Source: Bradyrhizobium sp. (lineage in GTDB: Bacteria; Pseudomonadota; Alphaproteobacteria; Rhizobiales; Xanthobacteraceae). Taken from it: a stretch of 64,000 nucleotides of DNA. Where the stretch lies: NCBI RefSeq assembly GCF_004799445.1, contig NZ_SSNA01000069.1, forward strand, positions 1 through 64,000, in the 5' to 3' direction. The notes beneath the pieces are model-generated. The model was not told the DNA's origin. It ran no database searches and was given only the letters and a program-made list of their open reading frames with translations. Numbering within the stretch: the first letter of the stretch is position 1; each line of letters begins with the position of its first letter. Below, in pieces: positions 63,389 to 64,000 of the stretch. The translations under genes and the position numbers were made by a program.

Positions 63389-64000
63389 TCAACCCTTCAG
63401 GCGGCTGACGCACTCGCTGTAGTAGCCGCCGCTCTTTTCGATCCATTTCAGGCCGTCATTGGCATTGGTGGCCTTGTTGGCTTTGAATTGATCCGCACAC
63501 GTCAGCGTCCGCGCCTTGTCCGGGTTCTCGCCGGAGTACTTCGGCGCAATCGTCGAAGGAAACACTGCCTGCGTACTGATTGGACCGCATTCTTCCTGGC
63601 TAAACTGTTTCCACTTGCGACCCTTCAGCTTGCCGGCAAGTTCAGCGCTCAGGTATTTCAGGCCGCATCCCACAACCGTCGGTCCGGCTTTCATGACAAC
63701 CGCTTTGGACGTCGGGCTCGGAGCCGAAGAGATTGCCGGCGACTGGTCATGCGGCCCCGCCGAATCCGCGGGCGGTGTCGTCGCGGATGCCGCCGATGGT
63801 GCGGATGCCGCGGGCGCTTCAGCCTGGGCGAGCAGGACGCTTGCCGGGCGCGCGTGGTTTGCCGGGCCATCGGGCTGCGACACATTTTGATAGGCCGAAT
63901 TGCCGGCCGCCACCGCCGCACGGCTGTCCAGCGCCGCTGAAGCTGCTTGGAAAAATACGATAAGCCCGACCGCGGCCGCTATTTTCCAGCCAATTTTTCT
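63389..64000 (-). CDS. Secreted protein of unknown function, 5' end beyond the window
   Basis: The frame stays open from 63389 to the right edge of the window. Its most upstream readable part (RKIGWKIAAAVGLIVFFQAA) is a typical signal peptide, so the real start lies just beyond position 64000. The mature part has an Ala/Pro/Ser-rich segment followed by a folded-looking domain with four Cys (VGCGLK, EECGP, TCADQF, SECVSR) that could make two disulfides. No family recognised. An internal GTG at 63913 would remove the signal peptide and is less likely. Confidence 0.7.
   Translation of the reverse strand, partial: RKIGWKIAAAVGLIVFFQAASAALDSRAAVAAGNSAYQNVSQPDGPANHARPASVLLAQAEAPAASAPSAASATTPPADSAGPHDQSPAISSAPSPTSKAVVMKAGPTVVGCGLKYLSAELAGKLKGRKWKQFSQEECGPISTQAVFPSTIAPKYSGENPDKARTLTCADQFKANKATNANDGLKWIEKSGGYYSECVSRLKG

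Noticed and set aside
1..64000. tRNA or rRNA genes
   Set aside because: Intergenic regions were read for tRNA T-loop motifs with matching stems and for rRNA-like sequence; none was convincing.

Overview
The window is GC-rich chromosomal DNA from an alphaproteobacterium. It is most probably Bradyrhizobium or a close relative in the Nitrobacteraceae (Bradyrhizobiaceae). This rests on family-level protein resemblance, on the tlpA/argH and metX-metW neighbourhoods typical of that group, on a SAM-II riboswitch before metX, and on many dispersed palindromes of the kind scattered through those genomes. No rRNA, tRNA, CRISPR array, transposase, integrase or prophage gene was seen.

Layout. 0-3.3 kb: a two-gene split dikinase (PEP-synthase/phenylphosphate-synthase architecture) whose ATP-binding subunit carries a cyclic-nucleotide-binding domain. 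3.5-5.3 kb: a decayed TPR gene cut off at a repeat boundary, then an island of mosaic palindromes. 5.3-10.5 kb: metX-metW behind a SAM-II riboswitch with a terminator/antiterminator, divergent from chorismate mutase-hisC-tyrA. 10.6-12.9 kb: a small secreted protein, two overlapping microprotein genes, and a second repeat island. 12.9-17.4 kb: a Tsx-like porin, a flavin dehydrogenase and a thiamine-diphosphate enzyme (probable catabolic cassette). 17.8-32.5 kb: a core block (DUF2125, ChaC, plsC, ydcF, ftsX, ftsE, zinc-ribbon protein, cpdR, TIGR02302 protein, lysA, lptM-like lipoprotein, argH, tlpA) interrupted by a carboxymuconolactone-decarboxylase-like gene and a beta-hydroxyacid dehydrogenase. 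32.5-35.5 kb: YjfB-like small protein, LysR regulator, tautomerase, aminotransferase and a 42-residue ORF. 35.5-39.3 kb: etfB-etfA-3-hydroxyacyl-CoA dehydrogenase, a PduO-type adenosyltransferase and a HIG1-like membrane protein. 39.4-44.8 kb: YihY, a soluble hybrid kinase, GluQRS, a 3-methyladenine glycosylase, DUF2855 and a SnoaL-like protein. 44.9-50.6 kb: Lrp regulator and flavin monooxygenase, then two secreted DUF2380/DUF3280-type paralogues divergent from a NarX/NarL-type two-component system. 50.7-56.6 kb: Bug-type binding protein, CLC protein, HNH nuclease, a trypsin-like protein that has lost its catalytic triad, and an esterase. 56.7-60.3 kb: three short-chain dehydrogenases and a LysR regulator. 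60.4-64 kb: small membrane protein, Tat-type DsbA, TauE/SafE, LrgB-LrgA and a secreted protein that runs off the window.

How it works together: most genes are core metabolism and envelope biogenesis (methionine, aromatic amino acids and histidine, lysine, arginine; FtsEX cell division; phospholipid synthesis; thiol-disulfide exchange). The accessory material sits in and next to the repeat islands at 3.3-5.3 and 10.5-17.7 kb and in the catabolic/redox clusters after 32.5 kb. The best candidates for new biology are the cyclic-nucleotide-linked split dikinase, the inactive trypsin-fold protein, the microprotein pair and the DUF2380 paralogues with their divergent two-component system. All calls were made by reading; no database search was run.
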